Of a DNA stretch of 64,000 bases, positions 24,759-33,946 are shown in pieces. The notes under the pieces are model-generated. The model worked only from the letters and a program-made list of their open reading frames with translations. It did not search any database and was not told the origin of the DNA. Every line of letters begins with the position of its first letter. Within the stretch, counting starts at the first letter, position 1. The DNA is from Candidatus Nanoarchaeia archaeon (GTDB lineage: Archaea > Nanobdellota > Nanobdellia > Woesearchaeales > JANQNE01): contig JANQNE010000010.1 in NCBI GenBank assembly GCA_028279725.1, positions 62,001 to 126,000 of the forward strand, in the 5' to 3' direction. The translations under genes and the position numbers were made by a program.

Positions 24759-26063
24759 ATGAATATAACTGTTATTGGCACAGGGTATGTTGGTTTAGTT
24801 CTTGGTACTTGTCTCGCAAACTTAGGAAATAATATAATTTGTGTTGATGTTGACAAATCAAAAGTAGACAAACTAAAAAAAGGGATTATACCTATTTATG
24901 AACCTGGCCTTAAAGATCTGGTTGAACGAAATACAAAAGAAGAAAGATTAATATTTACAACTTCAATAAAAGATGGAGTTGAAAAATCAGATGTAGTATT
25001 CATAGCAGTAGGAACTCCACAAGGTCATGATGGAAAAGCAGATCTAAAATATGTTGACCAGGTAGCAGAAGACATAGGAAAATACATTAATTCTTACAAA
25101 GTAATTGTTAACAAAAGCACAGTTCCGGTTGGAACAGCAGAAAGAGTTAAAAAAATAATCAAAAAGAATCAAAAATCCAAAACAGGTTTTGATGTAGTTT
25201 CAAATCCAGAATTTCTGAGGGAAGGTTGCGCTATAAAAGATTTTCAGGTTCCAGATAGAGTAGTTATAGGGGTTGATTCAGAAAAAGCAAAAGAAATAAT
25301 GCTCAAGATATACAAACCGATAGAAAGAACAAACCACCCAATACTGATAACAACTCCAAAAAGCTCAGAATTGATAAAATATGCATCAAATTCATTCCTT
25401 GCAACAAAAATCTCATTCATCAATGAAATAGCAAATCTCTGCGAAAAGGTTGGTGCAGACGTAAAAGCTGTTGCAAGAGGTATGGGATTAGATAAAAGAA
25501 TTGGTTCAAGATTCTTACAGGCAGGGGTAGGTTATGGAGGAGCGTGCTTTCCAAAAGATGTAAGGGCTCTGATAACAACAGGATATGAAAATGGATATGA
25601 CTTCAGGATAATAAATGCAGCTGACGAGATCAACCAGGAACAAAAACGTTCACTAATACCAAAACTAAAAAAATTGATTCCAGATCTAAAAAACAAGACA
25701 ATAGCGATATGGGGCCTAGCGTTCAAACCGAAAACAGATGATATCAGAGAAGCCCCTTCATTAGTTATCATAGAAGAACTACAAGAGTTAGGGGCACAAA
25801 TAAGAGCATTCGACCCAGTAGCTGAAGAAAATGCCAAGAAAGCTACAAAAAATATTGAATTCTGCAAAAACCCATACGAAACAGTAAAAGATTGCGATGC
25901 ACTCATAATCGTAACTGAATGGGATGAATTCAGAAACCTAGACAAGAAGAAAGTAAAAGAACTTCTTAAACATCCAAATATAGTTGACGGAAGAAATATC
26001 TACGATCCAAAAGAGATGAAAGAACTTGGATTTAGTTATATCGGTGTGGGTAGAGGTAAATAG
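24759..26063 (+). CDS. ugd: UDP-glucose 6-dehydrogenase-type nucleotide-sugar dehydrogenase
   Basis: A 434-aa NAD-dependent dehydrogenase that oxidises the C6 hydroxyl of a UDP-hexose to the uronate, most likely UDP-glucose to UDP-glucuronate. The Rossmann motif is GTGYVGLVLGTCLA (about 7-20). The central helix region has YASNSFLATKISFINEIANLCE, the catalytic cysteine lies in VGYGGACFPKD (about 258-268), and the C-terminal UDP-binding domain has GLAFKPKTDDIREAPS. It groups with the Ugd/TuaD type, unlike the WecC-type gene at 27885. A GAGGTG ribosome site precedes the ATG. It opens the glycan island and is followed at once by a nucleotidyltransferase. Confidence 0.92.
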   Translation: MNITVIGTGYVGLVLGTCLANLGNNIICVDVDKSKVDKLKKGIIPIYEPGLKDLVERNTKEERLIFTTSIKDGVEKSDVVFIAVGTPQGHDGKADLKYVDQVAEDIGKYINSYKVIVNKSTVPVGTAERVKKIIKKNQKSKTGFDVVSNPEFLREGCAIKDFQVPDRVVIGVDSEKAKEIMLKIYKPIERTNHPILITTPKSSELIKYASNSFLATKISFINEIANLCEKVGADVKAVARGMGLDKRIGSRFLQAGVGYGGACFPKDVRALITTGYENGYDFRIINAADEINQEQKRSLIPKLKKLIPDLKNKTIAIWGLAFKPKTDDIREAPSLVIIEELQELGAQIRAFDPVAEENAKKATKNIEFCKNPYETVKDCDALIIVTEWDEFRNLDKKKVKELLKHPNIVDGRNIYDPKEMKELGFSYIGVGRGK

Positions 26064-26065
26064 TG

Positions 26066-26812
26066 ATGAAAGCTATAATTCTTGCTGCAGGTTATGCCAC
26101 TAGATTATATCCTTTAACCTTAAATCAACCAAAACCTCTGTTGAATTTAGGAAACAGACCCATGATAGAGAGGACTATAGAGAAAATAGAGAAAATAGAT
26201 GAAATAGATACAATCTACATAGTAACAAATGATAAGTTCAAAATTCATTTTGATGGTTGGCTCTTAAGATACAGCTCAAATAAATCAATAAAGATAATAA
26301 ATGATGGAACCCTTTCAAACGAAGACAGGCTTGGGGCTGTTGGAGATATCAATTTTGTAATAGAACAAGAAAAAATAGATGATGATTTACTTGTTGTTGC
26401 AGGCGACAATCTATTCAAATTTGACTTAAAGGATTTGATTTCAGTTAAAAAAGAGAAAGATGCTTCAATTCTTGCAGTAAGGGATTTGGAAGATCCAAAA
26501 CTGTTATCTCACAAATTTGGAACTATACTTCAGGATCAAGATAAAAAAATAATTAATTTTGAAGAAAAACCGGAAGAACCAAAATCTTCACTTGCAGCAA
26601 CAGCAATTTATCTTTTCAAGAAAGAAGATGTTCAGGAAATAAAGAATTGCCTTAGAGAAAACCCAAAACTAGATAATTCTGGAGAATTTATAAAATATCT
26701 TATCTCAAAAAAACCAGTATACGCATACATCGTAAAGGGAGAATGGTTTGATATAGGCAGTAAAGAAGAACTTATAGAAGCAGATAAAAAGTATGGTGGA
26801 AATGAATATTAA
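26066..26812 (+). CDS. Sugar-1-phosphate nucleotidyltransferase
   Basis: A 248-aa GT-A-like NTP transferase that makes an activated sugar from NTP and sugar-1-phosphate. The nucleotide-binding loop is AAGYATRLYPLTLNQPKPLL (the usual form is G.GTRL.PLT...PK.L), the metal-binding Asp is in VVAGDNLF, and EKPEEP and EWFDIGSKEELIEA are typical later motifs. It lacks the C-terminal beta-helix of GlmU or RmlA-long types. A GTG one codon upstream is possible; the ATG at 26066 is preferred, with GAGGT before it. Next to ugd, a UTP-glucose-1-phosphate activity is plausible, but nucleotide and sugar specificity are not proven. Its stop overlaps convergent wecB by 4 bp. Confidence 0.85.
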   Translation: MKAIILAAGYATRLYPLTLNQPKPLLNLGNRPMIERTIEKIEKIDEIDTIYIVTNDKFKIHFDGWLLRYSSNKSIKIINDGTLSNEDRLGAVGDINFVIEQEKIDDDLLVVAGDNLFKFDLKDLISVKKEKDASILAVRDLEDPKLLSHKFGTILQDQDKKIINFEEKPEEPKSSLAATAIYLFKKEDVQEIKNCLRENPKLDNSGEFIKYLISKKPVYAYIVKGEWFDIGSKEELIEADKKYGGNEY

Positions 26813-27888
26813 GAATTTTCTTTTAAAACATCAATTATCTTCTCAGCACTTTTTCCATCACCGAATGGATTTTCCCAATCACCTTTTTTCTTCAGCATTT
26901 TATTGACAGAACTGATCATTTTGTCTTTTTCAAGTCCAGCTAGCATATTTGCTCCAACATCAACTGTCTCAGGTCTCTCTGTATCATCTCTTAAAGTTAC
27001 ACAAGGAACACCAAATATACATGCCTCTTCCTGTATCCCTCCGGAATCAGTCAGTATTAGCTTAGCATTTACTTCTAAACTTATAAAATCCATATAACCT
27101 ACAGGATCAATAAATTTAATATCCTCACTTACTTTAATTCCAAAATCATCTATCTTCTTCTTAGTCCTTGGATGCACAGGATACAATAAAGGAACTTTGT
27201 ACTTCTTAGCAACAGCATCAAGAGAATCCATTAGCTTAATCAGATTCTCTTTAATATCAACATTATTTGCTCTGTGCGCTGTAACTAAAAAATAACTCTT
27301 AGAATCAAATTCAAGATCTTTTAGAATACTGCTCTTCTCTTCTGCTTTTTCTTTATTGCTTAGGGCAGAATCAACAATAGTATTCCCAACAACAAATATT
27401 TTATCCTCACTGATCCCTTCTTTAAGCAATATCTCCTTCTGTTTTTCTGTAGGCGCAAAAAGAAAATCAGATATATGATCAGTAACTATCCTATTTGTCT
27501 CCTCAGGCATGGTTCTATTATAGCTCCTCAGCCCAGCTTCAACATGTCCTAATTTTATCTGTAATTTAGTAGCAGCCAATGCAGCAGCAAGCACAGTATT
27601 AGTATCTCCCTGCACCAAAACATGGGTTGGCTTTTCTTTGATAAAAACATCCTCTACTTTCATAAGGATATTTCCAGTTTGGTTGCCATGAGTACCGGAC
27701 CCAACACCTAGATTATATTTTGGTTGAGGCAGATCCAACTCATCAAAGAATATTTTGTCCATATTTTCAGAGTAATGTTGGTTTGAATGAACTATAAAAA
27801 AATCAAGCTTCCTTTTAACACACTCAACAATCAAGGGATACATCTTTATTATTTCAGGCCTTGTTCCAAAAACAATAGCAATCTTCAT
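26809..27888 (-). CDS. wecB: UDP-N-acetylglucosamine 2-epimerase (non-hydrolysing)
   Basis: A 359-aa GT-B-fold enzyme that interconverts UDP-GlcNAc and UDP-ManNAc. Family motifs include FGTRPEIIKMYPLI (about 7-20), VQGDTNTVLAAALAATK, GHVEAGLRS, PEETNRIVTDHISD, and the UDP-binding LTDSGGIQEEACIFGVPCVTLRDDTERPETV. The length is typical. It is translationally coupled to wecC (4-bp overlap), giving the two-step route to UDP-ManNAc uronate. Confidence 0.95.
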   Translation of the reverse strand: MKIAIVFGTRPEIIKMYPLIVECVKRKLDFFIVHSNQHYSENMDKIFFDELDLPQPKYNLGVGSGTHGNQTGNILMKVEDVFIKEKPTHVLVQGDTNTVLAAALAATKLQIKLGHVEAGLRSYNRTMPEETNRIVTDHISDFLFAPTEKQKEILLKEGISEDKIFVVGNTIVDSALSNKEKAEEKSSILKDLEFDSKSYFLVTAHRANNVDIKENLIKLMDSLDAVAKKYKVPLLYPVHPRTKKKIDDFGIKVSEDIKFIDPVGYMDFISLEVNAKLILTDSGGIQEEACIFGVPCVTLRDDTERPETVDVGANMLAGLEKDKMISSVNKMLKKKGDWENPFGDGKSAEKIIDVLKENS

Positions 27889-29135
27889 CTATAATCACCC
27901 AGAACAATAACTTTAAACCCTTCTTTTTCAAACTTTCTTTTATCGATACAATTCCTGCTGTCTATCACTACTTTATTCTTAACTCCCACCAAATCTTTTG
28001 GAGATAATTTATGATACTCTTTATGGTCTGTAACAATAACTATACAATCAGCCCCATCAACTGCCTCATCAATACCAATGATATCAGATTCAAATGATTT
28101 AACATGTGGATCAGTAACACTAACGTTCCATTTTTCTTTTTCACATAATTTGATCAACTCAATAGCTGGACTCTCTCTAGGATCATCAACATCTGGTTTA
28201 TACGCAGCTCCAAGAACAGTAATCTTTGGATTTTTAACATCTTTTAGTTCTTCAGAAATTATCTTAAATACATGATTTGGCATAGAATCATTTATCTTTC
28301 TCGCAGTCTTTATCAGATCAGCATCTGTATTCTCTACCAAAAACCAAGGATCTATCGCAATACAATGCCCACCAACTCCAGGACCTGGCAAGTGTATATT
28401 AACTCTCGGATGCTTGTTGGCAAGTTCAATAACTTCCCATGCGCTTATCTTAAACTTCTCGGAGATCTTAGCTAGCTCATTAGCCAAAGCGATATTAACA
28501 TCTCTGTAAGTGTTTTCCATCAGCTTTGCAGTCTCAGCAGTTGTCAGATCAGTCAAGAATATATCTCCCTTGCAGAAGCAGGAATACAGTTTCTTAGTCT
28601 TATTGCATGATTCTTCATCTAACCCACCAATTATCCTGTCGTTATTTATCAATTCATGAAGAGTATTTCCTGGAATTGCTCTTTCAGGACAATGAGAAAT
28701 AAAAAAATCAGATCCAGCCTTAAGTCCATCTTCTAAAATAGGGATTATAACATTTTTGCATGTATTTGGTGGAACTGTTGACTCTAATATAACCAGATTC
28801 CCTTTTTTCAGAACAGATTTGATCATCTCACTGGCAGAAATTACATACTTCAGATCAGCTTTATTATTCTTTTTATCCAATGGAGTAGGAACAGCAATGA
28901 TAAACACATCTGCTTCTTCTATCTCTCCCTTTGCAGTAAACCTTCCTGAGCTTATAGCTCCTTTTACAAGCTCATTCAGGCCTTTTTCATCAATATACAC
29001 TTCCCCTTTATTCAAAGAATCAACTTTATTTTTATCTACATCAACACCCACAACATCATAACAATTCTTAGAAAAAAGGCTTGCAGTAGGAAGCCCCATA
29101 TACCCTAATCCAAGTACACATATCTTATCTCCCAT
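27885..29135 (-). CDS. wecC: UDP-N-acetyl-D-mannosamine dehydrogenase
   Basis: A 416-aa NAD-dependent dehydrogenase that oxidises UDP-ManNAc to UDP-ManNAcA. The Rossmann motif is GLGYMGLPTASLFS (about 9-22). The central region includes CPERAIPGNTLHEL, which marks the WecC/WbpA-type rather than Ugd. The catalytic cysteine lies in PGPGVGGHCIAIDPWFL (about 247-263), and the C-terminal motif is GAAYKPDVDDPRESPA. It is the first gene of a two-gene minus-strand operon with wecB. Its start lies about 25 nt from a TATA box shared with the divergent gene. Confidence 0.94.
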   Translation of the reverse strand: MGDKICVLGLGYMGLPTASLFSKNCYDVVGVDVDKNKVDSLNKGEVYIDEKGLNELVKGAISSGRFTAKGEIEEADVFIIAVPTPLDKKNNKADLKYVISASEMIKSVLKKGNLVILESTVPPNTCKNVIIPILEDGLKAGSDFFISHCPERAIPGNTLHELINNDRIIGGLDEESCNKTKKLYSCFCKGDIFLTDLTTAETAKLMENTYRDVNIALANELAKISEKFKISAWEVIELANKHPRVNIHLPGPGVGGHCIAIDPWFLVENTDADLIKTARKINDSMPNHVFKIISEELKDVKNPKITVLGAAYKPDVDDPRESPAIELIKLCEKEKWNVSVTDPHVKSFESDIIGIDEAVDGADCIVIVTDHKEYHKLSPKDLVGVKNKVVIDSRNCIDKRKFEKEGFKVIVLGDYR

Positions 29136-29156
29136 ACTTCCTCTAAAAAAGAGGCG

Positions 29157-29168
29157 TATTTATAAAGG
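29157..29168. promoter_or_regulatory. Shared TATA region between divergent wecC and the FrhB-fusion gene
   Basis: The near-symmetric TATTTATAAAGG is about 25 nt from the wecC ATG on the minus strand and about 35 nt from the ATG at 29198 on the plus strand. It may serve both directions. A second TTTTTAAAG (about 29179-29187) lies too near the plus-strand start to be its TATA box. Confidence 0.4.
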
Positions 29169-29197
29169 TTTTCAAAAGGTTTTTAAAGAACAGTAAA

Positions 29198-31273
29198 ATG
29201 TTAAAAGACAAGGTTAGGGGGCCAAAGGACCATAAAATGTTAGGCAATTACATAGGGCTATATCTTGCACAGACTAATGTAAAAAGTCTAAAGAGCGGAA
29301 GAGGTAGCGGAGACATAGTGACTACTTTATTGACTTATGCAAAGGAAAAAGGCATAATCAAACAGGCACTAGTTTCAAGGATGTCTAAGAAAAACCCTTA
29401 TGAAGCAGAAGCATTCATAGCAAATACAAAGAAAGAGATCATAAGTTCAGCAGGTTCTAAGTATATCTTTATACCTCAGAATCATCTTATAAAAAAATTA
29501 AAGAGACCAGCTGCAGTTGTAGGTCTCCCATGCCAGATTGCAATGGCGCCAAAAGACTCCCTAAAGGTGGGTCTATTCTGCGGCTTAAATTCTTCTCCAA
29601 AAGTTCTTGAATACATTTTCAAGAAATACAACCTAAAGAAGGAAGACATAGCTTACATGGACCATAGAGCACCAAAAACAAAAAAACTACTTATCAAATT
29701 AAAGAACGGAAAAGAAATCCAGGTAAGTAAATGGTGGCTCTCTTTTTTCTTCAGTTATCCAAAATGCCTATATTGCAAAAACTATAGCAATCATTTCGCA
29801 GATATAGCTGTTGGAGATGCAAAACCAAATTGGTCTTTAGTGATAACAAGAACAGAAAAAGGAGAAGAACTATTTCAAAGATTAATAAAAGAAAAACAAG
29901 TCAAAGCAAAAAAGTTAACACTAAAAGAGTTCTTCAAATACAGAAAAAGCCCATTAGTTCAGAAAGAGATGAGAGGAGGATTCATAAAGACAAAATTTGT
30001 CAGGATCAGAGGAAATTTATTCTTCAGATTACCTCCGATAATATTAAAAGCCTTAGGAAAAGGATATGCATTCTATATCAAATATATTCTCCCAAAAATA
30101 ACCAAAAAACCAAGACTACCAGACCCAGACTTAAAAACGATATGTGAAAATCTAAGAGCTTGGTTCAAGAAGGAGAATTACAGAGGCATAGATCCTTATT
30201 TCCTAGATGAAAAAGTATTCAAACTAGGAAGATTCAAAGCGATAAAAAAATTAAGAAGCATACTAAAACCTCTGCATAGCAGAGTAAGTAAGATATTCTT
30301 TAAAGGGTTTAAAGGAAGGGTGATCCCAAAAGCGATTGGCCTAATAATCAGAGGGAATATTTCACTCTATAAGACGACAAAAAACAAAGAATATCTAGAA
30401 GAAAACAAAAAACTGATCGATCTATTGATAAAAAACAGGAACAAAAAATTCAAGCATCATTGCTGGGGATGGCCTTTTGAATGGGGAAGCAAACCAAGAT
30501 ATCCAAAAGATTATCCATTAGCGATCGTAACAGCAGAAATAGGCCACGCATTGATGGATCATTATGAGATAACTAAGGAAAAGTCATTATTAAAGATATG
30601 TGAGGACATCGCAGACTTCTTCATAAAAGAGAACGGATACACAGAAAGAAAAGAAGGGATCTGCTTCCATTACACTAAATTAGATAAGTACTGTATAACA
30701 AATATATCTTCATATGTCTGTGCATACCTAACAAGATTAAACAGATACAGCAAAGAAGATTATTCTTCTTTGATAAACAGATCAAAATCATTTGTAACTT
30801 CCATCCAGAATAAAGATGGATCATGGCATTATGTAGCTCCTCCTGTTCCAGAAGGATATGAACAGAAGATAGATAACAGGCATACTGGTTTCATATTGAT
30901 AGCATTAAATTGGATAAATAAGATAAAAAAAGAAAAAAAGACAGAATCTTCCATAAAAAAAGGCTACAACTTCTACAAAAACAAACTTTTTAATGGAGTT
31001 ATACCAAAATGGTCACCTTCTCAATCATATCCTGTAGATATCCACGACGTGGCTCAAGGAATAATAACTGCTGCAGAACTTGACGATCTAGAATTTACAA
31101 AAAAACAGATTGACTTCACATTAGATAAGTTCTTCAACGGACAGGACGAGTTCTACTACAAACTTTTCAAGAACGGAAAAAATAACAAGATGGTATTCTT
31201 CAGATGGAACCAGGCATGGATGTACAGAGCATTATCACTATACTTAGAGAAACTAAAAGAGGTAAAAAAATGA
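29198..31273 (+). CDS. FrhB/FdhB-type iron-sulphur flavoprotein domain fused to an alpha/alpha-toroid domain
   Basis: A 691-aa two-part protein. Residues about 20-270 resemble the F420-hydrogenase beta-subunit (FrhB/FdhB C-terminal) family: SGRGSGDIVTTLLTYAKEKGII, AAVVGLPCQIA, GLFCGLNSSP, PKCLYCKNYSNHFADIAVGDA, with Cys residues at these points able to hold an Fe-S cluster. Such proteins also occur in glycan clusters. Residues about 390-690 are helical with repeated aromatic motifs (HHCWGWPFEWGS, ICFHYTKL, NKDGSWHYV, DIHDVAQGIITAAELDD, RWNQAWMYRALSLYLE), the look of an alpha/alpha6 toroid glycosidase- or lyase-like fold. The reaction is unknown. It is coupled to the next GT4 gene by ATGA overlap. 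Confidence 0.7.
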   Translation: MLKDKVRGPKDHKMLGNYIGLYLAQTNVKSLKSGRGSGDIVTTLLTYAKEKGIIKQALVSRMSKKNPYEAEAFIANTKKEIISSAGSKYIFIPQNHLIKKLKRPAAVVGLPCQIAMAPKDSLKVGLFCGLNSSPKVLEYIFKKYNLKKEDIAYMDHRAPKTKKLLIKLKNGKEIQVSKWWLSFFFSYPKCLYCKNYSNHFADIAVGDAKPNWSLVITRTEKGEELFQRLIKEKQVKAKKLTLKEFFKYRKSPLVQKEMRGGFIKTKFVRIRGNLFFRLPPIILKALGKGYAFYIKYILPKITKKPRLPDPDLKTICENLRAWFKKENYRGIDPYFLDEKVFKLGRFKAIKKLRSILKPLHSRVSKIFFKGFKGRVIPKAIGLIIRGNISLYKTTKNKEYLEENKKLIDLLIKNRNKKFKHHCWGWPFEWGSKPRYPKDYPLAIVTAEIGHALMDHYEITKEKSLLKICEDIADFFIKENGYTERKEGICFHYTKLDKYCITNISSYVCAYLTRLNRYSKEDYSSLINRSKSFVTSIQNKDGSWHYVAPPVPEGYEQKIDNRHTGFILIALNWINKIKKEKKTESSIKKGYNFYKNKLFNGVIPKWSPSQSYPVDIHDVAQGIITAAELDDLEFTKKQIDFTLDKFFNGQDEFYYKLFKNGKNNKMVFFRWNQAWMYRALSLYLEKLKEVKK

Positions 31274-32568
31274 AGATTCTGATGGTTTTACCGGAAAGTT
31301 ATCCTCCTGACCCAAGAGTAGAGAAAGAAGCAAAAACATTAGTTAAAAAAGGATATGATCTACATCTTCTTTGCTTAAATCTAAATAACAAGCCCAACTA
31401 CGAGATTGTAGAAGGAGTCAAAGTTCACAGGATAAATCCTCAATTCAGAGGGATATCGGGCATATTCAACAGGTTAATGATTAAATTCAACCCAATACTT
31501 AAGAAAAAACAACACATAGCAAAATCTCAGAACCCTGTAAAGGACTCATTGGGAATAATCAACAGGATACTGTTCAATAACATAGATCATCTATTCAGAT
31601 CAGATTGGTATAAAACAATAGATCTATTGATAAAAAAACACAACTACGACATAATCCACGTGCACGACCTGCCTCTTGCAAGGACAACATTGGCAGTTGC
31701 AAGAAAATATAAGAAGAAAGTTATCTTTGACATGCATGAAAACTGGCCAGAGGCGATGAAAGCACACACTAACTATCCTTTTCTGAAAAAGATTATACTT
31801 AATCTGGCAGTCTGGGTATACAAAAGACAGGAAAAACTAAGCTGGAAATATTCAAACAAGATCTTAGTTGTAGTCAAAGAATCAAAAGACAGGCTCATAA
31901 AAGCAGGAGTTCTAAACAAGAAGATAGAGATAATAAGAAATTCAGTAGATTCAGATTATTTTGATAATAACAAAAATCACAAGTTAAACTTCAAAAGAAA
32001 CAAATCAGATTTCATAGTTACTTACACAGGAACATTCGGAACTCACAGGGGTCTTGATATAGCGATAAAAGCGATGGCAGAAGTGATCAAAAAAAATCCA
32101 AAAGTAAAGCTATTGCTGGTTGGAGATGGCCCTAACAAATCAAGTCTCCAAAAACTAGCCAGATCATTGAACATCGAGAAAAACATCATATTCACAGGAT
32201 ATGTCAACAAAAAGTATCTCCCATCTTACATAAACACAAGTGATGTTTGTTTGATACTTCACACATCAAATCAGCATACAAATTCAACTATCCCTCACAA
32301 GTTATTCGAAAATATGTATATGGGGAAACCAGTAATAGTGACTAGCGTAAAACCTTTAAAAAGAATAGTGGAGAAAGAAAACTGCGGCCTAGTGGTCAAC
32401 TACAATCATTCAGAGGTTGCAGATGCAATCCTAAAGCTAACTGATAAAAAACTCAGTAACAAACTAGGCAAGAACGGAAGATCTTCAGCAGTCAAAACAT
32501 ATACATGGGAAGTAGTATCAAAGAATTTAGAAAAGATTTATAAACAACTCGAGGTTCCAAAAAATTAA
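31270..32568 (+). CDS. GT4 family glycosyltransferase
   Basis: A 432-aa GT-B-fold retaining glycosyltransferase on the cytoplasmic side. The N-terminal domain opens MKILMVLPESYPPDPRVEKEAKTL, and the donor-binding C-terminal domain has VTYTGTFGTHRGLDIAIKAM, LLVGDGPNKSSLQKLA, and the EX7E-like stretch IPHKLFENMYMGKPVIVT. I chose the ATG at 31270, which overlaps the previous stop as ATGA and has GAGGTA upstream; the frame is open further up. Donor and acceptor sugars are not predictable. It belongs to the plus-strand operon from 29198 to 33946. Confidence 0.9.
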   Translation: MKILMVLPESYPPDPRVEKEAKTLVKKGYDLHLLCLNLNNKPNYEIVEGVKVHRINPQFRGISGIFNRLMIKFNPILKKKQHIAKSQNPVKDSLGIINRILFNNIDHLFRSDWYKTIDLLIKKHNYDIIHVHDLPLARTTLAVARKYKKKVIFDMHENWPEAMKAHTNYPFLKKIILNLAVWVYKRQEKLSWKYSNKILVVVKESKDRLIKAGVLNKKIEIIRNSVDSDYFDNNKNHKLNFKRNKSDFIVTYTGTFGTHRGLDIAIKAMAEVIKKNPKVKLLLVGDGPNKSSLQKLARSLNIEKNIIFTGYVNKKYLPSYINTSDVCLILHTSNQHTNSTIPHKLFENMYMGKPVIVTSVKPLKRIVEKENCGLVVNYNHSEVADAILKLTDKKLSNKLGKNGRSSAVKTYTWEVVSKNLEKIYKQLEVPKN

Positions 32569-32569
32569 G

Positions 32570-33946
32570 ATGAAGATTGGTTTAATAAATCCGCCATATG
32601 ACTTTAGCAGGCATTCAACTTCTTTTGTTCCTCCACTAGGTATAGCTACAGTTGCTGCAATGCTTGAAAAAGAAAAACATTTTGTAAGGATTTTAGACTG
32701 CCAGGCACAAGGAACTATGCTGGAAGATGTAATAGCTTGGATAAAAAAACATGATTTTGACATAATAGGTTTAACTTCATCAACCATAGCGATTGATAAT
32801 GCAGCTAAGATAATAAAGCTGGCAAAGAAGAAATTCCCAAAACTGACAACAATGGTTGGAGGGCCACACCCAACTTTTGATCCAAAAGGATCTATGAAAT
32901 TAACAGGAGCAGACCTCTTAGTTTATGGAGAAGGAGAAGAGACGATTGTTGATCTTATTAAGAATATAAAGAAACCTCAAAAGGTTCTTGGCATATATTA
33001 CAGAGAAGAAGGCAAGATAAAAAACACAAAACCAAGACCTCTAACAAAAGATCTAAATACATTACCTTGGCCAGCAAGGCATCTCTTAGATATAAAAAAA
33101 TACAAGCCTTTTGCAGGAAGCTACAAAAGATTGCCTTCCATGCAGATCATGTCTACAAGAGGTTGCCCTTATAACTGTTCTTTCTGTTGCAGTGTCTTCG
33201 GAAGAAGTTACAGAAAAAGAGATCCTAAGGATGTAATTGAAGAGATCAAACATCTGATAAAGAAATATGGTGCAAAAGAGATATATTTCCAGGACAGCCT
33301 GATAGTACTAGACAGAAAGTGGATCATGGAGATCTGTGGCAGGATAATAAAAGAAAAGTTAGACATTACCTGGTCAGGAAGCGCAAGAGCTAACTTAGTT
33401 GATTTAGAATTGTTAAAGAAGATGAAAAAATCAGGATGCTTCAGATTAGCTTTTGGAGTTGAGAGTGGAGATCCAAGAGTTCTAAAGATAGTAAGAAAAG
33501 ATGTAAATGTTCCAAAGATAAAAGAAGCTTTTAAGATGTGCAGGAAAGTAGGTATCGCAACAACTGCGTTCTACATACTTGGTCTCCCTGGAGATAACAG
33601 AGAGAGCTGCTTAAGAACGATAAAGCTTGCAAAAGAGCTTAATGCAGATGTCTCTAGCTTTAACATAGCAACACCTTTCCCGGGATCAGATTTCTACAAG
33701 CACCTAGATCAATATGGAAAGATATACGACTTTGATTTAAGACACTGGACAGATGACAGGGCTGTCTATGCACCTCATGGTATGACTACAAAAGAGCTGG
33801 AAAATCTGAGAAAATATGCTATGAGACAGGTTTACTTAAACCCAAGATATATATGGAAGAGAATTACATCCATAAGAGGATGGCAGGATATTAAGAATTT
33901 ATGGGAAGGCCTAAGGACAATCCTGTTCAAGAAAGATATCTTCTAA
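32570..33946 (+). CDS. B12-binding-domain radical SAM protein
   Basis: A 458-aa enzyme. The N-terminal cobalamin-binding-like domain (about 1-140: INPPYDF, FVPPLGIATVAAMLE, DIIGLTSST, MVGGPHPTFDP) is followed by a radical SAM core with the cluster motif RGCPYNCSFCC (about 197-207). The DxHxxG signature of B12 binding is not obvious, so cobalamin binding is uncertain. Family members methylate unreactive carbons or rearrange substrates such as lipids and sugars. Position next to a GT4 and upstream of glycan genes suggests modification of a sugar or polyprenol lipid. It begins 2 bp after the GT4 stop and converges on the UPF0104 gene. Confidence 0.88.
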   Translation: MKIGLINPPYDFSRHSTSFVPPLGIATVAAMLEKEKHFVRILDCQAQGTMLEDVIAWIKKHDFDIIGLTSSTIAIDNAAKIIKLAKKKFPKLTTMVGGPHPTFDPKGSMKLTGADLLVYGEGEETIVDLIKNIKKPQKVLGIYYREEGKIKNTKPRPLTKDLNTLPWPARHLLDIKKYKPFAGSYKRLPSMQIMSTRGCPYNCSFCCSVFGRSYRKRDPKDVIEEIKHLIKKYGAKEIYFQDSLIVLDRKWIMEICGRIIKEKLDITWSGSARANLVDLELLKKMKKSGCFRLAFGVESGDPRVLKIVRKDVNVPKIKEAFKMCRKVGIATTAFYILGLPGDNRESCLRTIKLAKELNADVSSFNIATPFPGSDFYKHLDQYGKIYDFDLRHWTDDRAVYAPHGMTTKELENLRKYAMRQVYLNPRYIWKRITSIRGWQDIKNLWEGLRTILFKKDIF

